Part shown: positions 20,401 through 28,077 of the stretch, piece after piece
How the letters are laid out: every line of letters starts with the position of its first letter
Numbering within the stretch: position 1 is the stretch's first letter
Source: Ferruginibacter albus
GTDB lineage: Bacteria; Bacteroidota; Bacteroidia; Chitinophagales; Chitinophagaceae
Direction: 5' to 3'
NCBI RefSeq assembly: GCF_020042285.1
Contig: NZ_CP083388.1
Location: 1,018,001-1,082,000 of the forward strand
DNA: 64,000 bases
Made by a program: the position numbers and the translations under genes
Notes under the pieces: model-generated
The model's database searches: none
The model's input: the letters and a program-made list of their open reading frames with translations, nothing else
What the model was told of the DNA's origin: nothing

Positions 20401-20483
20401 TACTAACCTTATTTGTAATTCCGGCAGTATATACTTTTATTGCTGGAAAGCATAAGGTGCATGTAACACAAATATCAGAGTAG
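17418..20483 (+). CDS. RND multidrug efflux transporter (AcrB/HAE1-like inner-membrane pump)
   Basis: A 1021-aa proton-driven pump with the AcrB architecture. TM1 is near 10-30, then a large periplasmic porter domain, TM2-TM6, and the helix-4 motif GLVVDDGIVVTENIFRKLED with the paired aspartates needed for proton relay. A second periplasmic domain and TM8-TM12 follow, with GLATKNGILIVEFANQKRE. The lysine in the second motif corresponds to the conserved TM10 lysine. The length is normal. With the adaptor upstream and the TolC-type channel downstream it forms a complete tripartite exporter. No local regulator gene is present, so the drug or metabolite exported is unknown. Confidence 0.94.
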   Translation: MNISELSLKRPVLATVMNLMIILFGVVGYTFLAVRDYPAIDPPIITVTTSYTGANPDIIESQITEPLEKQINGIPGIRTISSTSSLGSSNITVEFNLGADLEAAASDVRDKVGQAQRALPLDIDAPPVVTKADANSDFILLLAIQSRSKSLADLSDYADNVLQPQLQTIDGVSSVNVFGDKGLSMRIWLDPDKMTAYNIAYNDISTAMTNENVEIPPGKIYGNNTELTIKTSGRLTSEKDFNDLIIREDSTGIVRLSDIARVELGPQTPEQSWKYNGVNAVGLAIIPQPGANNIEIADEFNQKLKQLETGNKSDIQFNVLVDNTKYIRQSLDEVKETLLIAFGLVVLVIFFFFRNWLIAIRPLIDIPISLVATFFIMYLFGFSINILTLLGIVLATGLVVDDGIVVTENIFRKLEDGLPIRKAALEGSKEIFFAVISTSITLAVVFLPVIFLQGFVGRLFREFGVVLAAAVLISAFVSLTITPVLNVYLTKKDASHGWFYQKTEPFFQGMENGYKRLLSAFMKIRWIAWVIVLACFAIIIILWFSTPSELAPLEDRSTIRFTATAPEGASFSYTSNLADRIGNYLYDSVPERDFVFVRTPSGGSVNTTAPRIGLIPPDQRNRTQDQIVNDLQKKLNRFNDTRIFAVQEQTIAVGSSSKTGLPVQFVLQNQDLNKLKDIIPKFLDEARKDKTFSNVDVNLKFTKPELDVTLDRMKAKDLGLSTNDIISAMQAAFSGGRLSYFIMNGYQYQVIAQVDRKDRNEPDDITKLYVRNNKGINIPLSAIVSMAPNTSPATLYHYNRYKSATISASLAEGKTIGDGIKAMQAIYNKLADASYQSALSGSSRDYAESSSNILFAFGLAIIMIYLVLAAQFESFTDPLIIILTLPLAGAGALLSLTIFGQTLNIFSEIGMIMLIGLATKNGILIVEFANQKREKGMSKLDAVIEASAQRLRPILMTSLATSLGALPIALSLGAASTSRIPLGIVVVCGILFSLILTLFVIPAVYTFIAGKHKVHVTQISE

Positions 20484-20511
20484 ATAATATCTTTGATACA
20501 AGCTTTATACT

Positions 20512-20534
20512 ACTATTGAACATCGTTGTGTCAC
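20512..20534 (-). repeat. Dispersed repeat R1, copy b
   Basis: The minus strand reads GTGACACAACGATGTTCAAT, matching the R1 core but lacking the CAAGTGA edge. It lies just behind the RND pump stop and 50 bp from repeat pair R2a. Confidence 0.6.
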
Positions 20535-20581
20535 ATTTCGTTCATCGGCATTACTACTATTTAACTTTTATCTTAGCGTAT

Positions 20582-20679
20582 GGCTTCGACAAGCTCAGCC
20601 TGACAAAGAGTATAAGAGTAAAGAAGATCTCGAAAACAATTGAACAATAGTTAGCTGTCAGTCTGAGCTTGTCGAAGAC
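20582..20679. repeat. Dispersed inverted repeat R2, pair a
   Basis: Two roughly 24-bp arms face each other. The left arm (20582-20605) holds CTTCGACAAGCTCAGCCTGA. The right arm (20655-20679) is its reverse complement with two changes. About 49 bp lie between. The pair could form a long imperfect hairpin in the gap between the RND pump and the TolC-type gene. It is not followed by a T tract, so it is not a classical terminator. Confidence 0.75.
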
Positions 20680-20695
20680 GGGCCATTTTAAATAA

Positions 20696-21997
20696 ATGAA
20701 AAAACAAGTAATTACTATAACAATCTTTATGGCGTTAATGCCAAGTTGCTTTGCTCAGGATATGAGCTTGCAGGATGCTATCAACATCGCACTAAAGAAT
20801 AGTTTTGATATACAGATTGCAAAGAACAACCAGCAAATAAGTACCATCAATAATAACATTGGTATTGCCGGTGGTTTGCCTTTGGTAACAGGTTCTATTA
20901 CTGATAACGAGCAGGTAAGTAATATCAACCAGGAATATTCAAATCCTGCGAATAATACAAAGAGAGATAATGCCGCCTCCAACACACTTAGTGCAGGCGT
21001 TACCGGTAGCATACTTTTATATAATGGTTTACGTGTGGTTGCTACCAAGCATCAACTGGAGGTATTGGAACAAATAGACAAGCAAAAATTAACTTCTGCA
21101 GTACAGGATATTATATCTTCCGTAATGTTGAAGTATTATGATATTGTACGACAAAAAAGTTATTGGCAAACCTTGCAGCAATCAATCGTTGTATCGAAGC
21201 AAAAGCTTGATATTATTGAATTGCAACGCAAAGTTGGTATGGCAAATGATGCAGACTTATGGCAGGCGCAATTAGATCTGAATGGCCAGATACAGGCAAG
21301 TAAATCACAGGAGTTGATAATTGAACAGGACAAAACAGACTTACTTACTTTTCTTACGTTAAATCCTGATTCTGTTATCGACATAAAAGATACCATTACA
21401 GTTGATAAAAACGTTACGCTGGATAGCGTATTGGCACAACTACAAAACAATGCAGATGTTCGTGCAGCCGACTTGCAAATACAAGCCAATCGCTGGATAG
21501 AAAAAGAAACGGCAGCACAACGTTATCCTTCTATCCGATTAAATGCAGGTTATAATTTCGGGAGAACGCAAAATGCATCTGGCTTTAGTTTATTAAACCA
21601 GAGTTATGGTCCGTTTGTAGGGGTGTCTATCGGCATACCGATTTATAATGGTTCTATTTATAAACGGGAAGAAGAAGTGGCGAAAATAAATACGCAAAAT
21701 GCCGCGTTGCAAAAAGATATTTTACTGCGTGATTATAAAAGTGATGCGGTAAAAACATGGCAGGCGTATACCAATACATTGGAACAGTTAGAAACTGAAA
21801 CACAGAATAACAAATTGTCTGCGCAATTGTTAGATCTCATCATTAAAAAATTCCAGCTGAAGCAAGCTACCATTATCGATGTAAAGCAAGCGCAACAAAG
21901 CTTTGAAGAATCAGGCTATCGACTGGTTAATTTAAGTTATGCGGCTAAATCATCTGAAATAGAATTAAAGCGCTTGCTGAATCAATTAAGCTTTTAA
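20696..21997 (+). CDS. TolC-family outer-membrane efflux channel
   Basis: A 433-aa outer-membrane factor. A signal peptide ends at SCFAQ (about 16-21), followed by the family start MSLQDAINIALKNSFDIQIA. Two internally similar halves each contain long coiled-coil helices, with strand segments such as LNAGYNFGRTQNASGFSLLN and VGVSIGIPIYNGSIYKREEE. It completes the tripartite RND exporter. The 212-nt gap from the pump gene holds R1 copy b and R2 pair a, so expression relative to the pump may be tuned by structure in the message (inference). Confidence 0.9.
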   Translation: MKKQVITITIFMALMPSCFAQDMSLQDAINIALKNSFDIQIAKNNQQISTINNNIGIAGGLPLVTGSITDNEQVSNINQEYSNPANNTKRDNAASNTLSAGVTGSILLYNGLRVVATKHQLEVLEQIDKQKLTSAVQDIISSVMLKYYDIVRQKSYWQTLQQSIVVSKQKLDIIELQRKVGMANDADLWQAQLDLNGQIQASKSQELIIEQDKTDLLTFLTLNPDSVIDIKDTITVDKNVTLDSVLAQLQNNADVRAADLQIQANRWIEKETAAQRYPSIRLNAGYNFGRTQNASGFSLLNQSYGPFVGVSIGIPIYNGSIYKREEEVAKINTQNAALQKDILLRDYKSDAVKTWQAYTNTLEQLETETQNNKLSAQLLDLIIKKFQLKQATIIDVKQAQQSFEESGYRLVNLSYAAKSSEIELKRLLNQLSF

Positions 21998-22112
21998 TTT
22001 CTATTGGGTATAAAATTTCCTTAGCTGAGTAAAAATTTTCTTGGATTCTTATTGAGATATCCCTTCTCTCTTAATGGTATGTTTTTTGTCGACAGTAATA
22101 AAAACATATTTT

Positions 22113-22613
22113 ATGAATATCTTAATTTATTTACTGATGGCAATAGCCACAGCTTCAAGCACGCAATTAACTGTTTCCAGTTCTGCGTTTAAAAATGGTG
22201 ATTATATTCCCAAAAAATATACTTGCGAAGGAGATAATGTAAATCCTCCCATCACTATTTCAAATATTCCGGCAGGGACAAAAACTTTTGCTTTAATTGA
22301 AGAAGATCCGGATGCTACCAAAGGAACATTCGATCATTGGGTAATCTGGAATATCAGTCCGGCTAAAACAGATATAAAAGAAAATACAGCACCCGGCGAA
22401 GAAGGATTGAATGGTTCCGGAAAGAAAGGCTATACAGGATCATGCCCGCCAGCAGGTACAGGAATACATCATTATCATTTTAAAGTATTTGCATTAGATA
22501 AAGAGCTGTCATTGGAATCAACTACCATCAAACAAGAATTAATGGGTGCTATGCAAGGACATATTATTGAACAGGCGGAATTAATAGGATTGTATCAAAA
22601 CACTAAACTTTAA
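22113..22613 (+). CDS. YbhB/YbcL-family PEBP (Raf kinase inhibitor-like) protein
   Basis: A 166-aa phosphatidylethanolamine-binding-protein homologue. The start at 22113 gives a signal-like MNILIYLLMAIATASS; an upstream in-frame ATG at 22074 adds 13 residues without obvious meaning. Motifs are FKNGDYIPKKYTCEGDNVNP, then EEDPDATKGTFDHWVIWNI with the DPD and HW ligand-pocket residues, then GYTGSCPPAGTGIHHYHFKV. Bacterial members are small, stable and poorly understood; some bind anionic ligands. It is followed after 9 nt by an uncharacterised gene, suggesting co-transcription. Confidence 0.85.
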   Translation: MNILIYLLMAIATASSTQLTVSSSAFKNGDYIPKKYTCEGDNVNPPITISNIPAGTKTFALIEEDPDATKGTFDHWVIWNISPAKTDIKENTAPGEEGLNGSGKKGYTGSCPPAGTGIHHYHFKVFALDKELSLESTTIKQELMGAMQGHIIEQAELIGLYQNTKL

Positions 22614-22622
22614 AATTTATTT

Positions 22623-22985
22623 ATGCGCAAGACAAATGATATAACAATAGATGAAGAAGAGATCAAAGGTTCCTTGTCAGTAAAGATGGCAAATAACCAA
22701 ACCTTGGACGATGTTTGCATGCAATACATTCCGGATTATAATCGTGACAGGTTTGAAGCATTTGCCATTCGTGTTTTTTTAGGTGATGAGACCGTTGTAA
22801 CCATTTATGCAATTGATAAGCTGCGAATAGAAGATGCATCGCAAAAAAAAGATAAAGTGCCTGTAAAGAAATTCAAGCTCACAGATATTTCTCTACAGGA
22901 TCTGTTTAGCTATTGCAGCGCTTTTAATTGTACGTTAAACACCGGTAATTACGATCTGGATGATATGGAAGTGGTGAATAAGTAA
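22623..22985 (+). CDS. Conserved-looking hypothetical protein, 120 aa
   Basis: A 120-aa acidic soluble protein I do not recognise: no signal peptide, no membrane segment, mixed alpha/beta pattern (FEAFAIRVFLGDETVVTIYA). It begins 9 nt after the PEBP gene stop and lies 72 nt before galK. Coding-like codon use and tight spacing support it as real. No function is proposed. Confidence 0.65.
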   Translation: MRKTNDITIDEEEIKGSLSVKMANNQTLDDVCMQYIPDYNRDRFEAFAIRVFLGDETVVTIYAIDKLRIEDASQKKDKVPVKKFKLTDISLQDLFSYCSAFNCTLNTGNYDLDDMEVVNK

Positions 22986-23057
22986 AAATTAACCATTTGA
23001 TTTTTTATTCTGTTATGGGTAAAGAATTGATTTAAGTATTTTGCTGAAAATTGTTAG

Positions 23058-24212
23058 ATGAATAAGATTGCAACAGCCATTAAAAATACTTACATCAATT
23101 CTTTTGGCGATGATTCAATTATAGCCGCAGCTCCCGGGAGAATAAATATAATTGGTGAACACACTGATTACAATAACGGCTTTGTATTGCCTGCAGCTAT
23201 TGATAAAGCTGCTTATGTTGCTATCGGTAAAAGAGATGATAATGCGATTGTCTTAATTTCAAAAGATCTGGGTGATACATTAGAAACAACACTTTATGAT
23301 CTAATGCCTATTGCCAATAGCTGGACGAATTATGTTACAGGCGTTGTTGATCAATTTTTAAAACGAGGGTATTCAATCAGTGGTTTTAATTTAGTGTTAA
23401 GTTCTGATGTTCCGATGGGAGCGGGGCTGTCTTCTTCTGCAGCAGTGGAATGTGCTGTGGCATTTGCATTAAGCGAATTATTTCAGTTAGATATTTCTTC
23501 AATCGAATTAGTGAATATAGCACAAAAAGCAGAACATGAATTTGCCGGCGTACTGTGCGGCATCATGGATCAATTCGCAAGTGTTTTCGGAAAAAGAGGC
23601 CATGCAATAAAATTGGATTGTCAGACATTAAAGTATGAATATATCCCGCTGACATTAAATGCTGTAAGCATCTTATTATTCAATACAAACGTAAAGCATT
23701 CATTAGCATCAGGTGAATACAATGTAAGAAGAGAACAATGTAATGAAGGTGTTGATTTAATTAAAAAATATCATCCCGAAATAAATTCATTAAGAGACGT
23801 TACGCTTGAAATGCTGGAACAGCATGTAAAGCCAAAAAACGAATTAATATTTCGTCGATGTAAATACGTATTAGATGAAAACAAACGATTGGCAGATGTT
23901 TGTGAAGCCCTGGAAAAAAATGATATTAAAACGGTTGGACAAAAACTATTTGCATCGCACGAAGGCTTAAGTAAAGAGTATGAAGTAAGTTGTAAAGAGT
24001 TGGATTTCTTGATCGACTATGTCAAACAAAAAACTTATGTATTTGGTGCAAGAATGATGGGCGGTGGCTTTGGCGGTTGCACCATCAATTTAATACAGGC
24101 AACTGAAGCAGATTCCTTAATAAAAGAGATCAGCGAAGCATATAAAATTGCAATGAATAAAGAGCTGAGCATATACACTGCAAGTATAGGCGGCGGCGCT
24201 CGTCTTATATAA
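23058..24212 (+). CDS. galK: Galactokinase
   Basis: A 384-aa GHMP kinase that phosphorylates alpha-D-galactose at C1 in the Leloir pathway. All three GHMP motifs are present: PGRINIIGEHTDYNNG (26-41), the ATP-binding GAGLSSSAAV (121-130), and GGGFGGC (335-341). The galactose-binding EHTDYNNG signature separates it from mevalonate and homoserine kinases. galT and galE are not adjacent. It converges on the nuclease gene with only 4 nt between, and no terminator is visible. Confidence 0.93.
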   Translation: MNKIATAIKNTYINSFGDDSIIAAAPGRINIIGEHTDYNNGFVLPAAIDKAAYVAIGKRDDNAIVLISKDLGDTLETTLYDLMPIANSWTNYVTGVVDQFLKRGYSISGFNLVLSSDVPMGAGLSSSAAVECAVAFALSELFQLDISSIELVNIAQKAEHEFAGVLCGIMDQFASVFGKRGHAIKLDCQTLKYEYIPLTLNAVSILLFNTNVKHSLASGEYNVRREQCNEGVDLIKKYHPEINSLRDVTLEMLEQHVKPKNELIFRRCKYVLDENKRLADVCEALEKNDIKTVGQKLFASHEGLSKEYEVSCKELDFLIDYVKQKTYVFGARMMGGGFGGCTINLIQATEADSLIKEISEAYKIAMNKELSIYTASIGGGARLI

Positions 24213-24216
24213 AATT

Positions 24217-25263
24217 TTATTTCGCCTTTTTTGCTAAAGTAATATACACCGGAAAGTGATCGCTGTATCCATAATTGTAAGTAGTTCCGTTAGTCCATGT
24301 ACGTTTAGGATAGCCTTTGTATTTACCAGTTTGGTCAATTAAAAATTCCTTGTTAAAAATGGTAGCATTATAATAAAAATAGTGGCTGGTGTTTTTATTC
24401 AGCCATGACCCTGATATCATTATTTGATCAAAAAGATCCCACGAATCCTGGTAACCCAAAGTTCCTATCCCTTTCTTATATAAATTGATCCATGGATTAT
24501 AAATATCGGTAAGTCCAACATCTTCTTTATCCGCTTTTGCTTTCATAACTTTAAGAACACTATAGTTGATCGGGTCATCGTTCAAATCACCCATTGCAAT
24601 TATTTTAGAATTAGGATCAATCGCTAAAATAGAATCAATCCTTGTTTTGCAAACCTGTGCAGCTACGGCACGGGCAGGCCTGGATCGTTCCTCACCTCCA
24701 ACTCTTGAAGGCCAGTGGTTTACAAAAACGTGTACGGTATCTCCATCCAATATTCCCTTTACATACAAAACATCTCTTGTATGCCTTGCATCTTTTGCGC
24801 CACCGGGCATTTGCACATAAAATGGAGCACTGTATAATACGGTAAAATATTTGGGATTATATATAAAGCCTACATCAATACCTCTTTCATCCGGCGATTC
24901 ATAATGAACAAAACGTAAGTGGCGATTCTTTAATTTATCCCTGTTTATAAGGTCGTGTAATACAATAGAATCTTCTATTTCTGCACAACCCATAATTGCC
25001 AGCCCATCGGGATTTACATCTGTTCCGATTTGAGAAATGGCAGAGGACAAGTGATCTAATTTATCATAGTATATCTTAGTGTCATAATGATACTCTCCAT
25101 TCGGAGTAAAATCATCATCATTTTTAAAAGGGTCGTTAATAGTATCGAATAAATTTTCAAGGTTATAAAATCCAACCAATGAAACTCTGTACTTATTTTG
25201 TTGTGCAAATCCCTGCAGACATACCATTAACATAATGCCTGTCATATAAACGATCTTACGCAT
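24217..25263 (-). CDS. Secreted endonuclease/exonuclease/phosphatase-family protein
   Basis: A 348-aa protein with a signal peptide (MRKIVYMTGIMLMVCLQGFA, cleavage before QQ) and an EEP-superfamily catalytic domain. Typical motifs are VGFYNLENLFDT (metal-binding N and E), HVFVNHWPSRVGGEERSRPA, IAMGDLNDDPI and the C-terminal GYSDHFPVYITL (catalytic D and H). Such proteins cleave phosphodiester or phosphomonoester bonds in nucleic acids or lipids. It is transcribed divergently from a TonB receptor and a DUF5689 lipoprotein, which suggests extracellular scavenging of nucleotides or phosphate (inference). Confidence 0.86.
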   Translation of the reverse strand: MRKIVYMTGIMLMVCLQGFAQQNKYRVSLVGFYNLENLFDTINDPFKNDDDFTPNGEYHYDTKIYYDKLDHLSSAISQIGTDVNPDGLAIMGCAEIEDSIVLHDLINRDKLKNRHLRFVHYESPDERGIDVGFIYNPKYFTVLYSAPFYVQMPGGAKDARHTRDVLYVKGILDGDTVHVFVNHWPSRVGGEERSRPARAVAAQVCKTRIDSILAIDPNSKIIAMGDLNDDPINYSVLKVMKAKADKEDVGLTDIYNPWINLYKKGIGTLGYQDSWDLFDQIMISGSWLNKNTSHYFYYNATIFNKEFLIDQTGKYKGYPKRTWTNGTTYNYGYSDHFPVYITLAKKAK

Positions 25264-25407
25264 CTCTTTTCAGATATTTTTATGCTGCAACTACGATTTT
25301 TGTTGCCAATATCTTGCTGCTTGTTGTGTTAATCTTACATTATATTTTTCAGGCAATAATTAATCATTTGTTTACAATTTCTTCATCTTCTAAAAATGCA
25401 GCCTTGG

Positions 25408-25415
25408 TACCTTCG
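25408..25415 (+). promoter_or_regulatory. Possible -7 element of the TonB receptor/DUF5689 operon
   Basis: TACCTTCG is one mismatch from TAnnTTTG, 17 nt before the receptor start. Confidence 0.35.
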
Positions 25416-25432
25416 AGCGCTTATTTCAAAAT

Positions 25433-28045
25433 ATGCTTATGATAAAGAAGTTCAGGTACTGTGTGATGATCGCTTTATTGCTAATCTTCTCACCATCGGT
25501 TTTTTCACAAACACAACAAGCAACAGATTCAATTCCGGCAAGTGATTCAATTGCAAGAAAAGTGGATTCAACACTTTTGCAGAATGCACAAGATAATCAG
25601 GTGGATAATATCCCCGTAATTACTTTGGATGATGATGCATCGGATGGCTCTGCGCAGAATATTTCATCGCAATTAACGGCCGGTAGAGATCCTTTCTACA
25701 ATGCGGCAAGCTATCAATTCTCTGATGTTCGTTTTCGCATAAGAGGTTACGACGCTGATCTGTTTAATACTTATATCAATGGTGCTCCTATGGAAAACCT
25801 GGATAACGGGTTTACACCTTACGGCTTATGGAGCGGATTGAATAATGTATTTCGTAATCGCCAGTCTACATTAGGCTTAAAGCCTACCAGCTATGCTTTT
25901 GGAGATATTGGAAGTAATTCTTTCATAGACACACGGGCATCACATCAACGCAAGCAAACAGAAATATCGTATGATGTTTCTAATAAATCATATACACATC
26001 GTCTTATGTTCAGCCATTCAACAGGCTTGAACAGTAAAGGATGGGCATTAACAATAGCCGGTTCAAGAAGATATGCAGCTGAAGGATATGTAGAAGGAAC
26101 CTATTATGATTCATGGTCCGGATATCTTGGTATAGATAAAAAGATCAATGATAAACATCTGCTTTCTTTAGTAGGGATTTTTGCACCAACAGAAAATGGT
26201 TTACAAGGCGCTACTGTTCAGGAGATGTATGACCTGGCAGGTACTACAAGATATAATCCTTACTGGGGATATCAACAAGGTAAAAAAAGAAATGCCAGAG
26301 TTTCAAAAGTTTCTCAGCCTTTGATTATTCTTACACACGATTGGAAAATAAGTGATAAAGCTTCCTTGTTAACAGCAGCATCAACTTCATTTGGCGATAG
26401 AAGTGTAAGTAGTATCGATTGGTTCAATGCGCCTGATCCTCGTCCTGATTATTATAAATACTTGCCTAGCAATTTTAATAACGATCCGGCAATGATCGCT
26501 TCATTTAAAAATAATGAAAACTTACGCCAAATAAATTGGGATAGAATGTACAATGTCAATTATGAAAATTTTGACACGGTCCATAATGCCAATGGTGTAG
26601 CAGGCAATACAGTTGCCGGAAGAAATTCTAAATATGTTTTGTATGATAGAGTAACGAATACTACGCGTTATAACATCAATACTACACTTAATGCCAAGCT
26701 GGCTTCTTTTATTGACCTGGCTGGAGGGCTAACGTATGAAATGCAGAAGAGTGAATATTACAAGCAATTAACTGATCTGTTAGGTGGCGATTATCTTACT
26801 GATTTCAATTCTTTTGCAATGACGGATTATCCGGGCAATCCTAACTACTGGCAAAATAATTTATTAACTCCTAATCGTGTAGTGAAAGTAGGAGATAAAT
26901 ATGGGTATGATTATGCCATTAACGTAAATAAAGGTTCAGGATGGGCACAAACATCTTTTAAATTACGTAAAGTAGATTTTTATATTGGAGGTCAATATAG
27001 CTATACGCAATTCTGGCGTACCGGTTATTATATGAACGGGATCTTCCCGGACAATTCTTATGGAGAATCACAAAAATATACGTTTAACAATTTTGCAGTT
27101 AAAGGAGGTATAACTTATAAGATCAATGGTCGTAGCTATCTTTTTGCAAATGGAGAGTATTCAACCAAAGCTCCCTACTTTGCTAACTCTTATATCTCTC
27201 CGGAAACAAGAGATTTTATACAAAATAATTTAAAGTCAGAAAAGGTAAGTACTGTAGAAGCTGGCTATGTAATGAATGCACCTAATGTAAAACTTCGTTT
27301 AAGCGGTTATTTTACACAGTTTAAAGACCAGGTAGATGTATTGAAATTGTATGATGATAGTTCGCAGGCTTTTGGAACTTTAGCATTGAACAATATCGGT
27401 AAGCAACAATACGGGATGGAACTGGGTGGTGAGATAAAAGTATATAAAGGGCTTACTGTAAATTTTGCTGCGGCAATGGGAAGGTATTATTATAATACCC
27501 GCCAAACGGCTACTACTACTAATGATTATAGCGCTACAGCCCGTAGAACCGATACGGTATATTCTTTAAATTTTCATGTACCAACACCGGAAGAAGCTTA
27601 CACAGTTGGATTAGAATATCGTTCGCCTAAATATTGGTTTGTAAACCTGAATGTAAATTATTTCAGAGATATGTGGGTGCAGTTTAGCCCGCTTAGAAGA
27701 ACAGCAGAAGCTGTTGGAGCAGTACCTAATGGCGCATTGGTTGAGCCGGGATCTTATCAATGGAATACAATTATTAATCAAACCGTATTACCACCTGCTT
27801 GTACAGTGGATTTGTATGCAGGATATTCCTGGAAGATAAACCGCAAATTCAGATCATTGAAGAAACCAACTTATTTGAACTTTAGTTTAAGCGCAGATAA
27901 TATTTTAAACAACCGCTTTATTACAGGGGGTTATGAGCAATTGCGCTTTGATTACTCGACAGACAAAAACGTTAACAAGTTTCCGCCAAAATATTTTTAT
28001 AGTTATGGCACCACTTATACAGCTAGTATAGGTTTGAGATTTTAA
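25433..28045 (+). CDS. TonB-dependent receptor-like outer-membrane protein
   Basis: An 870-aa outer-membrane receptor. A signal peptide ends near SPSVFSQ; a second ATG two codons downstream (25439) is an equally plausible start. It lacks the carboxypeptidase-regulatory-like domain and goes from a polar linker (20-75) into a plug with QFSDVRFRIRGYDADLFNTY and INGAPMENLDNG. A long beta-barrel ends with an aromatic terminal strand (YTASIGLRF). The barrel includes YLFANGEYSTKAPYFANSYI. It lies 32 nt before a DUF5689 lipoprotein and divergent from a secreted nuclease/phosphatase. The ligand is unknown; nucleotide-derived or phosphate-containing compounds are a guess from context. Confidence 0.85.
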   Translation: MLMIKKFRYCVMIALLLIFSPSVFSQTQQATDSIPASDSIARKVDSTLLQNAQDNQVDNIPVITLDDDASDGSAQNISSQLTAGRDPFYNAASYQFSDVRFRIRGYDADLFNTYINGAPMENLDNGFTPYGLWSGLNNVFRNRQSTLGLKPTSYAFGDIGSNSFIDTRASHQRKQTEISYDVSNKSYTHRLMFSHSTGLNSKGWALTIAGSRRYAAEGYVEGTYYDSWSGYLGIDKKINDKHLLSLVGIFAPTENGLQGATVQEMYDLAGTTRYNPYWGYQQGKKRNARVSKVSQPLIILTHDWKISDKASLLTAASTSFGDRSVSSIDWFNAPDPRPDYYKYLPSNFNNDPAMIASFKNNENLRQINWDRMYNVNYENFDTVHNANGVAGNTVAGRNSKYVLYDRVTNTTRYNINTTLNAKLASFIDLAGGLTYEMQKSEYYKQLTDLLGGDYLTDFNSFAMTDYPGNPNYWQNNLLTPNRVVKVGDKYGYDYAINVNKGSGWAQTSFKLRKVDFYIGGQYSYTQFWRTGYYMNGIFPDNSYGESQKYTFNNFAVKGGITYKINGRSYLFANGEYSTKAPYFANSYISPETRDFIQNNLKSEKVSTVEAGYVMNAPNVKLRLSGYFTQFKDQVDVLKLYDDSSQAFGTLALNNIGKQQYGMELGGEIKVYKGLTVNFAAAMGRYYYNTRQTATTTNDYSATARRTDTVYSLNFHVPTPEEAYTVGLEYRSPKYWFVNLNVNYFRDMWVQFSPLRRTAEAVGAVPNGALVEPGSYQWNTIINQTVLPPACTVDLYAGYSWKINRKFRSLKKPTYLNFSLSADNILNNRFITGGYEQLRFDYSTDKNVNKFPPKYFYSYGTTYTASIGLRF

Positions 28046-28077
28046 TTGAATGAAAAACATCTAATAAAACAAAGATT

